From NCBI GenBank assembly GCA_026770585.1, contig MU647853.1, forward strand, positions 9,311-48,980: a stretch of 39,670 bases of DNA, written 5' to 3'. Below, piece by piece: positions 30,676 through 39,670 of this stretch. The notes under the pieces were generated by a model. It worked only from the letters and a program-made list of their open reading frames with translations. It made no database searches and was not told where the DNA came from. The position numbers and the translations under genes are program-made. Position 1 is the stretch's first letter, and every line of letters starts with the position of its first letter. This DNA is from Baffinella frigidus. Taxonomy: Eukaryota; Cryptophyceae; Cryptomonadales; Baffinellaceae.

Positions 30676-31862
30676 GACCGTTCTTGGTAGGCGCGAAAAG
30701 GACCGTGCGGTATGAGGAGAAAGCGTCCACGATGATCAGGCAGTGCTTGTTGCCGTCCATGCTAAGGGGCATTCGGGAAGTTGATGAGATCCATGCACCA
30801 TAGGTCATCCACTTCCAAAACTAGTTCTGGAAGGTCAGAGTCGTTGCTGTCTGGGGTGCGTCCGCGCGTTTCTATGCACGTATGGCATTTCCCAGATAGG
30901 TGGCAGAATTTCAGGGTCTTTGAGGCAAGCCCGACCGTTCTGGCGAGGATCCGTTGGAGGACCTCTTTCGGACAGTGATCAAAGATCAGGTGCATGTAGT
31001 CTGCAGGAGGGAGCCTTCCCAGCATGCACGAGAATATCGATGGGGTGTCCAATGTTGAGACATTTCCGGTGCGCTCCTGGAAGTTGGAGATGGGAAGAAA
31101 AGGGAGTGTCTCGATCCATTTCACTTTAGCTTCACGCCGGGTGTGGCAGGACCCGTTGAAGATGACGGTCGCCTCCCCGGGTTTATCCGTGTCCAGTTGG
31201 AGGGACACCTCCGCAGCGATCAGATCGCTCGTCGAGACGGCGTTGAGACGTGCCGTTGCTGAGTAGAAAGCACCCGGGATGGTAACAGGGTGGGCCTTTC
31301 CGTCCTCAGTGCCCAATTGAATGGTGAGGTCTCCTTTGTGCGAGGCAAACTGAACAGCTCCGTCGGTTGCTCCCCCCCAGGCCAGTGGATTGGGGAGTTC
31401 CACAGTGTTGGTCATGTGCTGCATCGAACACACCAGCGTGATTTGGGTGCCTGTGTCGATGAGATAAATGGATTGAAGGAGATTGTCCGGGAGAGATGCT
31501 GTGCACGCGAGCAGTTTGTCGCACCGATCCACGAGGGTCCCTCCGGGAGGGTGTACGAGCGGAGGGGGTTCAGCAGAGTGGTGTCCCTCAGGGTCCGGGT
31601 GCCCCTCGGTGGAAAGGGGTACAGAAGCCTCGCTGGCCGGGTGCGAGTCCGTTGGAGAGGTGTCTGGTACGTGATGTTCATAGGCGTGCGGTGCTTTGGA
31701 CGAGCCCGGCGTTGGCAAGGAGGTGTGCTGAGGCACCGCGGCTCGCGTCGAGGCTTGCATCGGGACCGCTGTTTCCGGTGGGGCCATTGGGTGTGTGGAC
31801 CCGTCGGTGCTTGCGGTAACGCTCATCGTGGAGGGAGAGGTGTTGTGGGCACTTGCTCCTCA
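30672..31862 (-). pseudogene. Copia aspartic protease and integrase N-terminal half (disrupted)
   Basis: A Pro/Thr/His-rich linker (residues 1-115 of the open frame starting at 31826) leads to protease motif YLIDTGTQITLV (DTG at about 124-126) and the copia-typical IPGAFYSATARLNAVSTSDL. Integrase zinc-binding residues follow: His about 279 and 284, then KCHTC (Cys about 314 and 317), and the first catalytic Asp in WCMDLINFP. The frame breaks at about 30.77 kb and continues in another frame (SMDGNKHCLIIVDAFSSY) to about 30.67 kb. Upstream, a single TGA (31860-31862) separates it in the same frame from the zinc-knuckle/membrane ORF. Confidence 0.9.
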
Positions 31863-33239
31863 AAGGAGTGTTAGGATGAACATCAGAGCCATGATGTAGG
31901 CTCGGCGAGGGATTTTTGGAGGTTTGATCGGAGAGGCGTGTGCAGCGCTGTGGATGCGCAGACACATGTGATGTGCGAACATCTGTATCGCGAGGAAGAT
32001 CCCCAGTGGCCACGCCGTCGCGTGAAGATTGGACAGCCCTCCTTCGTTCCAGTCAGAGTTGCTGAAGTGGTCTCTGAGGGAGTAGTTGTTCGAAGGGACG
32101 TTCCACGTGCTCCCGGGGGGTGGAGGCGGTGTGAAAGTTGGTGTGGGCAGGTTCAGGAGAAGCGGCGGTTCCGGTGGAGTTGTAGGACCGGTCGGCTGGC
32201 GCAGATGTCTTAGATAAGAGACCCATATGCACCCCAGGATGGCGATGTCGATGGTCGCCATGATGGTGGTCGTGGAGAGGAGGCGCACGAGGCAAAAAAG
32301 TGCGGTGGTCTTGTGGCAGCGATGCAGCAGGAATGGGGACAGGGTAAGTGCGCTCATTGCTGCAGCGAGCATTAGCAGGATTGCCGCGTTGTTGGTGTTG
32401 TTGATGACCGTGCTTGTCGACTGGTGTGCTTGGTACACCCAGGATGGAAGGAAGACAAGGGCGCACTGGTATCTGACTCCGATGAGAGAGGTCATGGTGG
32501 ACACAGTGACCGCAGTGACGATCAGAGACCAGATGCCAACGAGGCTGGGCTCGATGGTCGGAATGTGGTCTGCGAAGTTCTTCGGCATTGCCAGGGTGCC
32601 GGGGACGCTGGCCGTGATGAGAAGGGACGCCAGGAGAGTACACTTGGTGGAGGCACGTCCGTGTCCGATGGTGCGCCTGTGGCCTCCTCCGCGGTCCTTG
32701 TTCTGCCTATCGTTGGGGCGTTCCTTGGTCGGAGGGTGAGGCACCCAGGAGGTGGCGTTCCCAACGTTGGTGTCCTGGAGATCGTTCCTTTCGTGGCTGC
32801 GTCCACGGGAGTCCCAGCGATCTCGGCTCCGAGAGCGGGAGCGGTCACAGGTGCATTTTTTGCGGGGTTTGCGGCACACCTGGCACGTGGAGGGAGACGA
32901 GGGGCGTCCACACTGTTTGGCGGGGCAGTCGTGGTCTGCCCACGTCGTGTCCGGGCCCCACTGGACAGGCTGGTTGCAGTAGATGCAGATCCGGGCTTCG
33001 GTGTTGCCCGTTCTCGCTGCCGGGCCCGGTGTTCCTTTGCGGGCCGGTGATTTGGCGTTGTTATCCAGGAGGTTGGCTGCCATGATCCCCACCTTGGGTG
33101 AAGGGTTGCTCTCCGCGTCGGAGTTCATGCGAAGCTCAACCACACGCCCGAGCCGGTTTATTTCGCGTACCTCTTCACAGAATTTCTGGAGGGTGTACGC
33201 GCCCGGTCCAGTGTATCCTCCCTCGGACAGGATGGGCAT
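31860..33239 (-). CDS. Gag-derived zinc-knuckle, RS and multi-membrane-segment protein, 459-codon frame
   Basis: The N-terminal 80 residues are soluble. A Cys/His cluster follows at about 85-131 (CIYC, then HDCPAKQC, CQVC, KKCTC), then RSRSRSRDRW (about 133-142), as in nucleocapsid regions that bind RNA. From about 199 it becomes strongly hydrophobic. Likely membrane segments are 200-217 (CTLLASLLITASVPGTLAM, also signal-peptide-like), 231-254, 284-306, 312-341 (two short helices or one long), 408-427 and 447-459. A Pro-rich loop (350-376) separates the fourth and fifth. It lies between Gag and protease, and the next frame follows after one in-frame TGA. Copia elements do not normally carry membrane domains here. 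Two upstream in-frame stops (33255, 33312) separate it from the rest of Gag. Confidence 0.75.
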   Translation of the reverse strand: MPILSEGGYTGPGAYTLQKFCEEVREINRLGRVVELRMNSDAESNPSPKVGIMAANLLDNNAKSPARKGTPGPAARTGNTEARICIYCNQPVQWGPDTTWADHDCPAKQCGRPSSPSTCQVCRKPRKKCTCDRSRSRSRDRWDSRGRSHERNDLQDTNVGNATSWVPHPPTKERPNDRQNKDRGGGHRRTIGHGRASTKCTLLASLLITASVPGTLAMPKNFADHIPTIEPSLVGIWSLIVTAVTVSTMTSLIGVRYQCALVFLPSWVYQAHQSTSTVINNTNNAAILLMLAAAMSALTLSPFLLHRCHKTTALFCLVRLLSTTTIMATIDIAILGCIWVSYLRHLRQPTGPTTPPEPPLLLNLPTPTFTPPPPPGSTWNVPSNNYSLRDHFSNSDWNEGGLSNLHATAWPLGIFLAIQMFAHHMCLRIHSAAHASPIKPPKIPRRAYIMALMFILTLL

Positions 33240-33257
33240 GAGCTTGGTTTGGAATTA

Positions 33258-35981
33258 AGTGATGAGGAGTTTGTTGTAGTGTCCGCAGTTCACGTCGATT
33301 GCCAAAGCCACTCAAATGGCGCGTTCCGTGGCGGTGACCAGGAGGTCGGGGACGTGGGCTTTTTGGTCCTTGGGGGCCCGAGCCCAGATTCCCTGAAGGT
33401 GGGCGATTCTGTCGCACGTCTCGTCGGCCAGGATGTTGTTCCGGAGTTGGAGGGCGCCCGTGGAAGTCCCTCTTCAGTTCGAGGACTGACTCCTGGGTGT
33501 TGCGCTGGTCGAGTTGCCAGATTGACACCAGCTGTAGGAGGTACTGCATCGGGAGGTCGTCCGTCGAGTGTCCTTTCTCGAGGTTGCAGAGAGAGCTGCT
33601 GATTCCGACGAAGCTGGATTGAGCAAGGTGTTTCTTGCCGATCCACAGTATGATCATGGCCAGGTTCTCCTCGATAGCCAGATTGAACTGCCACCAGTGC
33701 TTGTCATCCCCGCTGAAGGACTCCATGCTGAGGTGCCCGAGCTGCGCGAGGAACTCCTGTGCTGCGGCATAGAAGGGGGTGTGTTTTTCTTTGAGGAAGA
33801 CATCAGCCCACATCCTTCCCACGGTGGCGCGATACGCTGGGTTGTCGCGGCCATCACTGTCGAAAGTGCCCGGGATGACGTTTTCGAAGATCCGTTTCTT
33901 CATGTTCAGGTAGGGGAAGTTCCGAAGTAGGCCAGTGATATCGACTCCTCCAAACCAGGTTTTGAGAACTGCCTTCAGGTGCTCCACGATGTTGGGAAGG
34001 TCCGTTTTGCTCTGGAAGGGGGACCTTTGGAAGGTCGCAGGGTGCTTTTGCAATGCCTCGCTGGCGTACGAACCAGAGGGATCCGTCCGTGATTCCCAGG
34101 ACGATCGCCGAGGGTGCCGGGTGCCGGGGGCTGCTGCCTGGGTGACAGTTCCGTAGCCCGGGAAGGGGTGCGAGGTGACTGCAGGTACCGAGCCGTACAG
34201 AGACAGACCCTGGGGCTGGTGCCTCTGGACGCTAAGTTTCCATTGGGTTTCGGTCAGGGGTCCGATGCCCGCGAATACTTCGGTAGAGTCGATGAAAACC
34301 TCCAGGGTGTTGTCCAGCCACGCCTCTCCGAACTCGTAGGCTCCGGAGTTCTCCCCGTGGCGAAGGAGGAGTTCCCGTGCCGTGTACTTCAGGGCAGGGT
34401 CGATCGGGTGTGGACGGGTCCGTGACTCGATCGTTGGGTGGTCTTTGGTGTATCCAGTCTCTTACTGAGTGAAGGGGTGGAAGATGAACGTAGGCGCTGC
34501 GGGGCGGATCCACTTGTGTGCTGCTGCGAGGTCACAGCACAGTGTGTGGATGTATCCCACGACCAGTTGAAGCTGGGTGCACAGTTCCGGCTCAAGGGTG
34601 TGGCGCCCGAGCATGGTCCGGAACGTGTGTTCCAGGTCCGCGATGTACGCGGACAGGTGACGGAGCACTGCTTCCTGGTCCCAGCTTTGCCAGAGGCAGT
34701 TCGATCCGTTGGTGAGGGGGTCGTTGACTCCGGCGTTGAAGAAATCCAGCATCACCTCCGTTACGGCGCACATATGGTGAGCGGAGCGATCCCTTTGGTT
34801 GTAAAGGGATGTGAATTTGGTCGGGGCCGGATCGATCGAGTCTCCTTGGGAGGTGGAGGTGATGAGAGCTTCGTACACTCCCTGAAGCACCTCGGAGGGC
34901 AGAACGGTGTGCTGCGGGGGTTCTTGGTCGAGTCCCATGAAGCGGAACGCAGATCCTGCGTTGAGCACGTTGTAGCGCAGCCAATCGTTGTGGGTTGGGA
35001 AGACAGCCGTGATCATTTGTTGCAGGTTGCTGTTGAATCCGTGGTTCCACGTGATGTGTTGCTGGAGTGTTCTGCGGACTGGCGTTTGCGCAGCACAGCG
35101 TTCCACTCCGTGTCGAGGGGATAAAGGATGCGGTTGATTGCCGTGCGATATTCGTCCCAAGCGGTCCGGCACATGCGTGCGAGGAGGTTCGCGTCCCAGT
35201 GGTGGAATTCCGAGGTGCTCGGGGTGGGAATCAGGTAGGCGTTGTCGCTGGAGACGCGCCAGGCTTGGCGTTCCCGGTCCACGAAGAGCGTGTATCTTTC
35301 CAGTGGGGGGCGGTATCCGGCCGCCAGGATGATTGGATGCGCTGGCGGCGGGCCCTGACCTGGAGGTCTTCCGGCCGGCGGATGGGGTTGGAGGAGGTAG
35401 TTCCCAGGTAGGTTTTGGAGTGGGATTCCTCCGTTCTGCTGAGGGGCAGCTCCAGGCTGCTGTTGCGGGCCGCCGTTCTGCAGCAGCCTTGCTCCGTTCT
35501 GCGGCGGTGGTCCTCCGTTCGGTGGTGGCTCGCCGAATTGTCCGGGTGCGTGTGCCGCGCTGCGGAGTCGGGAATCTGCGCAGGGTCGTCCGGACAGAGA
35601 TTCCGATCGCTCTCGGCGGTGGTTGCGCATTGGGGATTCAGCCGAGGGGGCTGGGGACCATTGCTGCCTGCCTCGCTGGGGAGGCTGCGCTTCCTCGATT
35701 TCCTCGGGTCCTGACCAGTACATGTCCAGCGTCAGGCTTCCAGTGGGGAGTCCCATTTCGTGGTTGTAGAGCACGTGTTCGCCGAGGTGGGCGAGGGCGA
35801 TCTCTCTGGAGTGGCTGAGCTCGAATCGTGGTGCGTTGTTCTCCGAGGGGGGGGCGTATCCTCCTGCGGGTCTGTTTGCAGGTGTTGCCCCGCGAGGGGC
35901 GCCTGTCATCCGACGGCGCATGCTGCCGGCTGGTTGTCCGGGTGACGAGGTGCCCACTCGTTGCAGATGATGGCCGCTCAT
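33258..35981 (-). pseudogene. Gag of the copia element (capsid region), disrupted
   Basis: The sense frame starts at 35981 (MSGHHLQRVGTSSPGQPAGS). The first 180 residues are Pro/Gln/Gly/Asn-rich with repeated QNGG units; 200-300 is more ordered (HHWDANLLARMCRTAWDEYR). Near 35.1 kb the frame shifts, and the coding sense continues (LQQHITWNHGFNSNLQQM; VMLDFFNAGVNDPLTNGSN) to a TAA at 34462-34464. The same frame then reopens through WWQFNLAIEENLAMIILW to a second shift near 33.47 kb, after which stops follow. No Ty1-type capsid motif can be named, but position, size and helical character fit a Gag capsid. Confidence 0.7.
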
Positions 35982-37067
35982 GCTGTGCCGCGCCGGTGCT
36001 CAAGAGTGCATGGTTGGGGCGCGCTCCGGTGGATGTCCGGTGAGAGGGAGAGCGGTGTACCTCCCCGTAGGAGGCTTCTCGTGGGTGAAGGACGAGGCGC
36101 TCCGATCCCCGTAGAGCTTTTGCGCGGGGAGAAGGTGCCCGTGAAGACGCCCGTGGTTTGCTGCTCAGAGGAACCTGTTGTGAGAATTTCGTGAAACAGT
36201 TCTGGTTCCGGGGTTGGTGGTGCGGCTCAGACTGACACTACGGCTAGGGGTATTGTCCGTTGCCCTCCCTTATTTTCTGCCCCGTGAAGAGTGAGTACAG
36301 TGTAAAGGACCCCTTGGTCCCCGCACTTCAACCTTACCAAAGAAGATGCCGGCAAAGCATAAGTATCCCCCGTGGCCTTCACGCGCAGACGACTGGCTGT
36401 GGCCCGGTGCAAGGCCGTCCGTCTGTGGCCAGTCCCTATGCCTCGAACTATTGATGGCGGGTCGCGTTGGCGCACGTTTTGATGGGTTCAGTTCGTTGGG
36501 AGCAAGCAATCAACAAGCAAGGCTTCGGTTCTGCCGGCATCAGACCGCCGTCCGGAATCATGCTCTACCAAAAGGTGACCTTCAGTTCTGCCGGCATCAG
36601 GTCGCTGCCCGGAATCATGCTCTATCAGGTCTACAGGGCTTTGGTTCTGCCGGCATCGAATCGCCGTCCGGAATCGTGCTCTATCACATCTACAGGGCTT
36701 TGGTTCTGCCGGCATCAGACTGCCGTCCGGAATCATGCTCTACCAAAAGGAGACCTTCGGTTCTGCCGGCATCAGGTCGCCTCCCGGAATCATGCTCTAT
36801 CAGATCTGCAGGGCTTCGGTTCTGCCGGCATCAGATCGCCGTCCGGAATCGTGCTCTAGCTGCAAGCATGGGTGGGTGGGCGGGAGCGCGGTTGGTCCGC
36901 TTCGAGCTTGGGGCGCGGCGGCAGCTGGGATCGGGTGGGTGGGTGGTCAATCGTTTGTGGATCCGCTGTGGGCGGATCCGCGCCTGTCTCCTTGTGGAGA
37001 TCTGGTCAAGGGCGACGCTGCGCTGTTCTGCTGTGAGCAGGGCTGCGTGGGGGCAGGGCGCTAGCCT
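35982..37067 (-). other. 5' leader of the copia element
   Basis: About 1.1 kb between the 5' LTR and the first Gag ATG, containing the six tandem repeats below. No primer-binding site complementary to a recognised tRNA 3' end could be found next to the LTR (sense sequence AGGCTAGCGCCC). The 297-codon plus frame (36346-37239) runs through the repeats and is an artefact. Confidence 0.6.
36523..36860. repeat. Six tandem 57/59-bp repeats in the retrotransposon leader
   Basis: TTCTGCCGGCATC starts at 36529, 36586, 36645, 36704, 36761 and 36820. Units share CGCC.TCCGGAATC.TGCTCTA. Two sub-types are present: 57 bp ending CCAAAAGG.GACCTTC and 59 bp ending CA..TCTACAGGGCTT. Confidence 0.95.
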
Positions 37068-37391
37068 AATAGAGGCCGTAGCCGGGGAAGCAGGGCAGGG
37101 GATGCTCTGCTCACAGAAGAACGACGGGCGACGCAGAAGAGGACACGGATTCGTGTCAGGGAAACGTCAAGGTGCCGGAAAAGGGAGCCTTGGATCCTCG
37201 CGGATACTTGCAGCCCTTTTCCGGCCCCTCCTTCATTAGTCACGTTACTTTTCCTTCCTAAGTTGACTTTCGTAAGTCTCCCCTTCAGAGGGCCGTCCTT
37301 AAGTTAATTCCTTAAGTTGTATAGGAGCCTAGATAGCTCTTATGACAGCCTTCTGACCTCATAGCCTAGCGTCCTTATTACTTGGTCTCTC
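37068..37391 (-). repeat. 5' LTR of the copia element
   Basis: 324 bp, seven substitutions from the 3' LTR. One changes the sense-strand TATATA inside the hairpin to TATCTA, and another breaks a hairpin base pair, so the promoter-side copy has lost the TATA-like core kept in the 3' copy. Confidence 0.95.
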
Positions 37392-37396
37392 AGGTT
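37392..37396. other. Target-site duplication, right copy (AGGTT)
   Basis: Matches 25152-25156 and directly abuts the outer end of the right LTR. Confidence 0.8.
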
Positions 37397-37799
37397 GGCG
37401 GGGAGCATGGGGGACAGTGTCCAAGGCACACACGAGCTTCTCGAGGGTCAGGCACGTCCTGTCGTTGCAGTGGGCGGGGTCAGCGCGGCTGGTCGGGGCT
37501 ACTTAGCGGCTGTTCTCCCTCTTTGCATGTGCCTCTTGCCAGAACCTCCGCGAGGGAAGACGGGCGGACAGCGAGGCGGAGCCAAGGCACTGACCGAGGC
37601 ACGACCGATTTTGAAAGTGTTAATTACGTCCTGGTGGGGCTGTCGGGTGCCCCGGCGGCGCTTGTTGTGTGCAGGATTCCGTACAACATCATTGAGAATT
37701 CTTCGAATCAACTTCTTCGAATCAACACAGAACTGTTGCCACGCACAGCGGATTTTGGTCCTGTAGCCTATGTATTTTGGTGCTGCTAAGCCCCAAAGC
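37397..37799. other. Flank of the retrotransposon, no recognised gene
   Basis: Plus-strand frames of 123-135 codons overlap here but show no domain. TTCTTCGAATCAAC occurs twice in tandem near 37697-37726. Confidence 0.4.
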
Positions 37800-37809
37800 A
37801 TAACCCTGA

Positions 37810-38050
37810 CCCCTCAAACACCAAACCCCAAACCGCAAACCCCAAACCCTAAACTTCAAACCCTAAACCCTAAACCCTGAACTCTAAACCCTAAACCCTA
37901 AACCTTGAACCCTGAACCCTAAACCCTAAACTCTAAACCCTAAACCCTAAACCCTAAACCCCCAAACTCCAAACCCCAAACCCTGCACCCTAATCCTTAT
38001 ACCCTAAACCCTGAACCCTCAACCCTAAACCCTAAGCCCTAAACCCTGTC
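37810..38050. repeat. Degenerate telomere-type repeats, CCCTAAA strand
   Basis: About 30 copies of CCCTAAA and near variants (CCCCAAA, CCCTGAA). The plant-type heptamer is evident, but it is too degenerate and too internal to be a working chromosome end. Confidence 0.9.
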
Positions 38051-38118
38051 AAGAGTGGCATGTCATAAATGACACAACCCCCCCCAAAGCACCAATTCGA
38101 TCCTAACAAGGTAGGAAC

Positions 38119-38158
38119 CCCCCTCAAACTTTGGAAGGACACTGGGAGGTATGTAAAC
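38119..38158. repeat. Direct repeat copy 1 within the telomere-flanked core
   Basis: CCCCCCTCAAACTTTGGAAG and the following bases up to GGGAGGTA recur at about 38507-38546. Confidence 0.85.
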
Positions 38159-38164
38159 CCCAAC

Positions 38165-38258
38165 CTTCACACCCTAAATCCTAAACCCTAAACCCTAAAC
38201 CCTAAACCCTGAACCCTACACCCTACACCCTAAAAACTGAACCCTAAACCCTGAATGT
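38165..38258. repeat. Second CCCTAAA-strand tract
   Basis: About 12 CCCTAAA-like units in the same orientation as 37810-38050, separated from it by about 115 bp of unique sequence. Confidence 0.85.
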
Positions 38259-38930
38259 CGAGATGCCTTCTGGAGCTGTTTCGAAAAATGCCGTTACAGA
38301 AACAGTTTGTGATGAAAACGACCCGTATTTTTTGGCCCAGGAGCCTGGATTGATTCATTCTGATATGAATCGATCTCTGACTGAGGGATATCGGTCCAGG
38401 ATTGACCATTTCCCATTTTGAAATTACACCTGTTCAGTTGACTGGGAGACTTGCGGGATTAGCACTGTGGTAAGCCCGTAAATATGGTGTGAGGCTGTAG
38501 GGTCGATGAACCCCCCTCAAACTTTGGAAGGACACTGGTAGGTACGAATCCACCACCTGTGCCAAATTTGGTGAGCCAACTGAGCGAATATCCGCCGTTG
38601 CGGGACACCGAAAATCGGTGCACCAGTTGCTAATCTGGTCTTGGCTGCAGTATCTGGTCAATCGACATGTCGGCGGAACCCCTCGAAGTTTGTATGAGCT
38701 GTTTTGTGATTCTGATTGGTAAAAATCATCTCTGCAACACCTTTTGAAGAAACAGGGTTGTCAGAGGACGGGAAAGTGCCCCACATGAGTGTAGTCAACC
38801 GTCTGCGAACGAGAGGGTTTTGGCATGTTCTGGTGATCTGACGGCAAGTGTTGTCCTGATGGGTTGGTCAGGAACCTCCTGACGCGTTCAGACCAGTGTT
38901 TCAAAAGTGATTTTGGGACAGGGGTGCCTA
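38259..38930. other. Core between opposite-strand telomere-type tracts
   Basis: About 670 bp without a gene. It includes the second copy of the 40-bp direct repeat (38507-38546), and a diverged inverted match between about 38450-38492 and 39396-39440 (CGGGCTTACCAC and CACCATA..TACG shared). Confidence 0.5.
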
Positions 38931-39115
38931 AGTTTAGGTTTAAGGGATTAGGGTTTGGGTTTTAGAGTTTAGAGTTCAGCGTTTGGGGTTAGGGTGCAGG
39001 GTTTAGGGGTTTGGGGTTTGGGGTTGGGGTTTTGGGGTGGGGGGGTTCGGGTTTCGGGTGTGGGGTTCGGGGATTGGGTTATAAGATTTAGGGTTTGAGT
39101 TTTAGGGTTTAGGGT
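38931..39115. repeat. Degenerate telomere-type repeats, TTTAGGG strand
   Basis: About 20 units of TTTAGGG, TTTGGGG and GGTTTGG. Orientation is opposite to the tracts at 37810-38258. Confidence 0.85.
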
Positions 39116-39670
39116 TAACGTATTTGATAAATTGCAATAGGACCAACATAGGGGCGGTGCGTGTGCTTAAATCCGAGTTCCACCACCTCCGCTTAATTAC
39201 AAAGGTCCTTTAGGTCCTTTAGGTTTTAATTTCTCCCAACATATGCCAACGACACGCCCTTCCGTAGAAAGGACTGCAGAGACAGCATTTTTGCTTTCGG
39301 ATCGCGTTTCGCTCTCCAGTGCAGAGGCTCGTGAAGAAGGGATACAGGGTGGCTCTCTTGGGGTGGGTGAAGGTATACCAATGAGGGGGTTGCGGAGACA
39401 CCATAAATACGTGACTGCGGGCTTACCACTTTGGTAATAGAGTGATTCGATCCGGGTTTTGAGCAGAATACCATGTACCAGATGTATCGGGTGTTTTGGG
39501 GCCAGAATTGCCTCGACCAGTTCACAACACCAAAGAGGCGAATACCAGAAAGGTTCAAAGGCATAATGAATGATGATGCTCTCCATCTTGCAAAGGATGC
39601 ATATGAACATACATACCGGTACATAGTAGGCCATTTCTCAACATGATTGTCTTTGGGGGCAACAGTTGTG
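39116..39670. other. Window end, no recognised gene
   Basis: A 145-codon minus frame (39197-39634) starts MAYYVPVCMFICILCKMESI. It is Cys- and aromatic-rich at first and has no domain I can identify. Three overlapping frames are open over the same DNA, so coding is not established. Confidence 0.3.

Larger units (their letters stand above)
25157..37391 (-). mobile_element. Ty1/copia-type LTR retrotransposon, 12.2 kb, degraded
   Basis: Two direct LTRs (25159-25482 and 37068-37391) and an AGGTT target duplication bound a minus-strand element with the order Gag, zinc knuckle, protease, integrase, reverse transcriptase, RNase H. Integrase before RT defines the copia superfamily. At over 12 kb it is large for copia. 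The extra length lies in a 1.1-kb leader, a long Gag region, a hydrophobic domain before protease, and 1.6 kb beyond RNase H holding an opposite-strand ORF. LTR divergence is 7 of 324 positions. Breaks in the reading frame lie near 35.1, 33.47, 30.77, 30.67 and 29.62 kb; in-frame stops are at 34462, 33312, 33255, 31860 and 30613. This copy is probably not autonomous. Confidence 0.95.

Noticed and set aside
36523-36860. CRISPR-like appearance of regular repeats
   Set aside because: There are no unique spacers; whole units are repeated, within a eukaryotic retrotransposon leader.
36346-37239. 297-codon plus-strand frame with repeated GSAGIRSPPGIMLYQ-like units
   Set aside because: It arises from the six 57/59-bp leader repeats and runs on into the LTR; no independent sign of coding, and the element is expressed from the other strand.
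37810-38258. True chromosome end
   Set aside because: Repeats are degenerate, internal, and followed by more sequence and by tracts of opposite orientation.

Overview
The window is eukaryotic nuclear DNA. It shows GT-AG introns of about 70-200 nt (one of about 1 kb), a RING gene and a PHD-like gene split by introns, a Ty1/copia LTR retrotransposon, fold-back elements, and degenerate plant-type (CCCTAAA/TTTAGGG) telomeric repeats. This fits an alga or related protist with plant-type telomeres (a green alga, chromerid or similar lineage), but I cannot name the species. Nothing looks bacterial: there are no operons, Shine-Dalgarno sites or rRNA.

Layout. 1-2616: repeat block bounded by two roughly 310-bp direct copies 2,304 bp apart, with degenerate 137-165 bp tandem repeats between them. 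3-13.2 kb: genic island, with all supported genes on the minus strand. They are a PHD-like zinc-finger gene (four exons, 12384-13162), a 13-exon gene of unknown function with a UBA-like segment (about 8209-11765), and a RING-HC gene (exons near 6921-7068 and 5737-5890) whose 1-kb intron carries a fold-back element rich in GTCGAC. Splice phases agree across nearly all proposed junctions, which is the main evidence that these exons are real. 13.7-24.7 kb: GC-rich repeat mosaic without a convincing gene. It contains a 600-bp inverted duplication, a second dispersed inverted pair, a 160-bp near-perfect palindrome, several fold-backs and a degenerate tRNA-like sequence.

25157-37391: a 12.2-kb copia-type retrotransposon on the minus strand, flanked by a 5-bp duplication (AGGTT). 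Its two 324-bp LTRs differ at 7 positions (about 98% identical). From its 5' end (right side) it carries a leader with six 57/59-bp tandem repeats, a long Gag, a zinc-knuckle and RS segment followed by a hydrophobic region with about six possible membrane segments, protease, integrase, and reverse transcriptase/RNase H. Beyond RNase H, in the opposite orientation, lies a 200-codon acidic Ser/Glu-rich ORF with its own TATA-like box. Five frame breaks and five in-frame stops interrupt gag-pol, so this copy looks inactive. The internal membrane domain and the antisense acidic gene are the most unusual features of the window.

37.8-39.7 kb: two CCCTAAA-strand tracts and one TTTAGGG-strand tract enclose a short core, a subtelomere-like end of the contig. 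Exon coordinates come from manual reading of splice sites; no search or transcript data were available.
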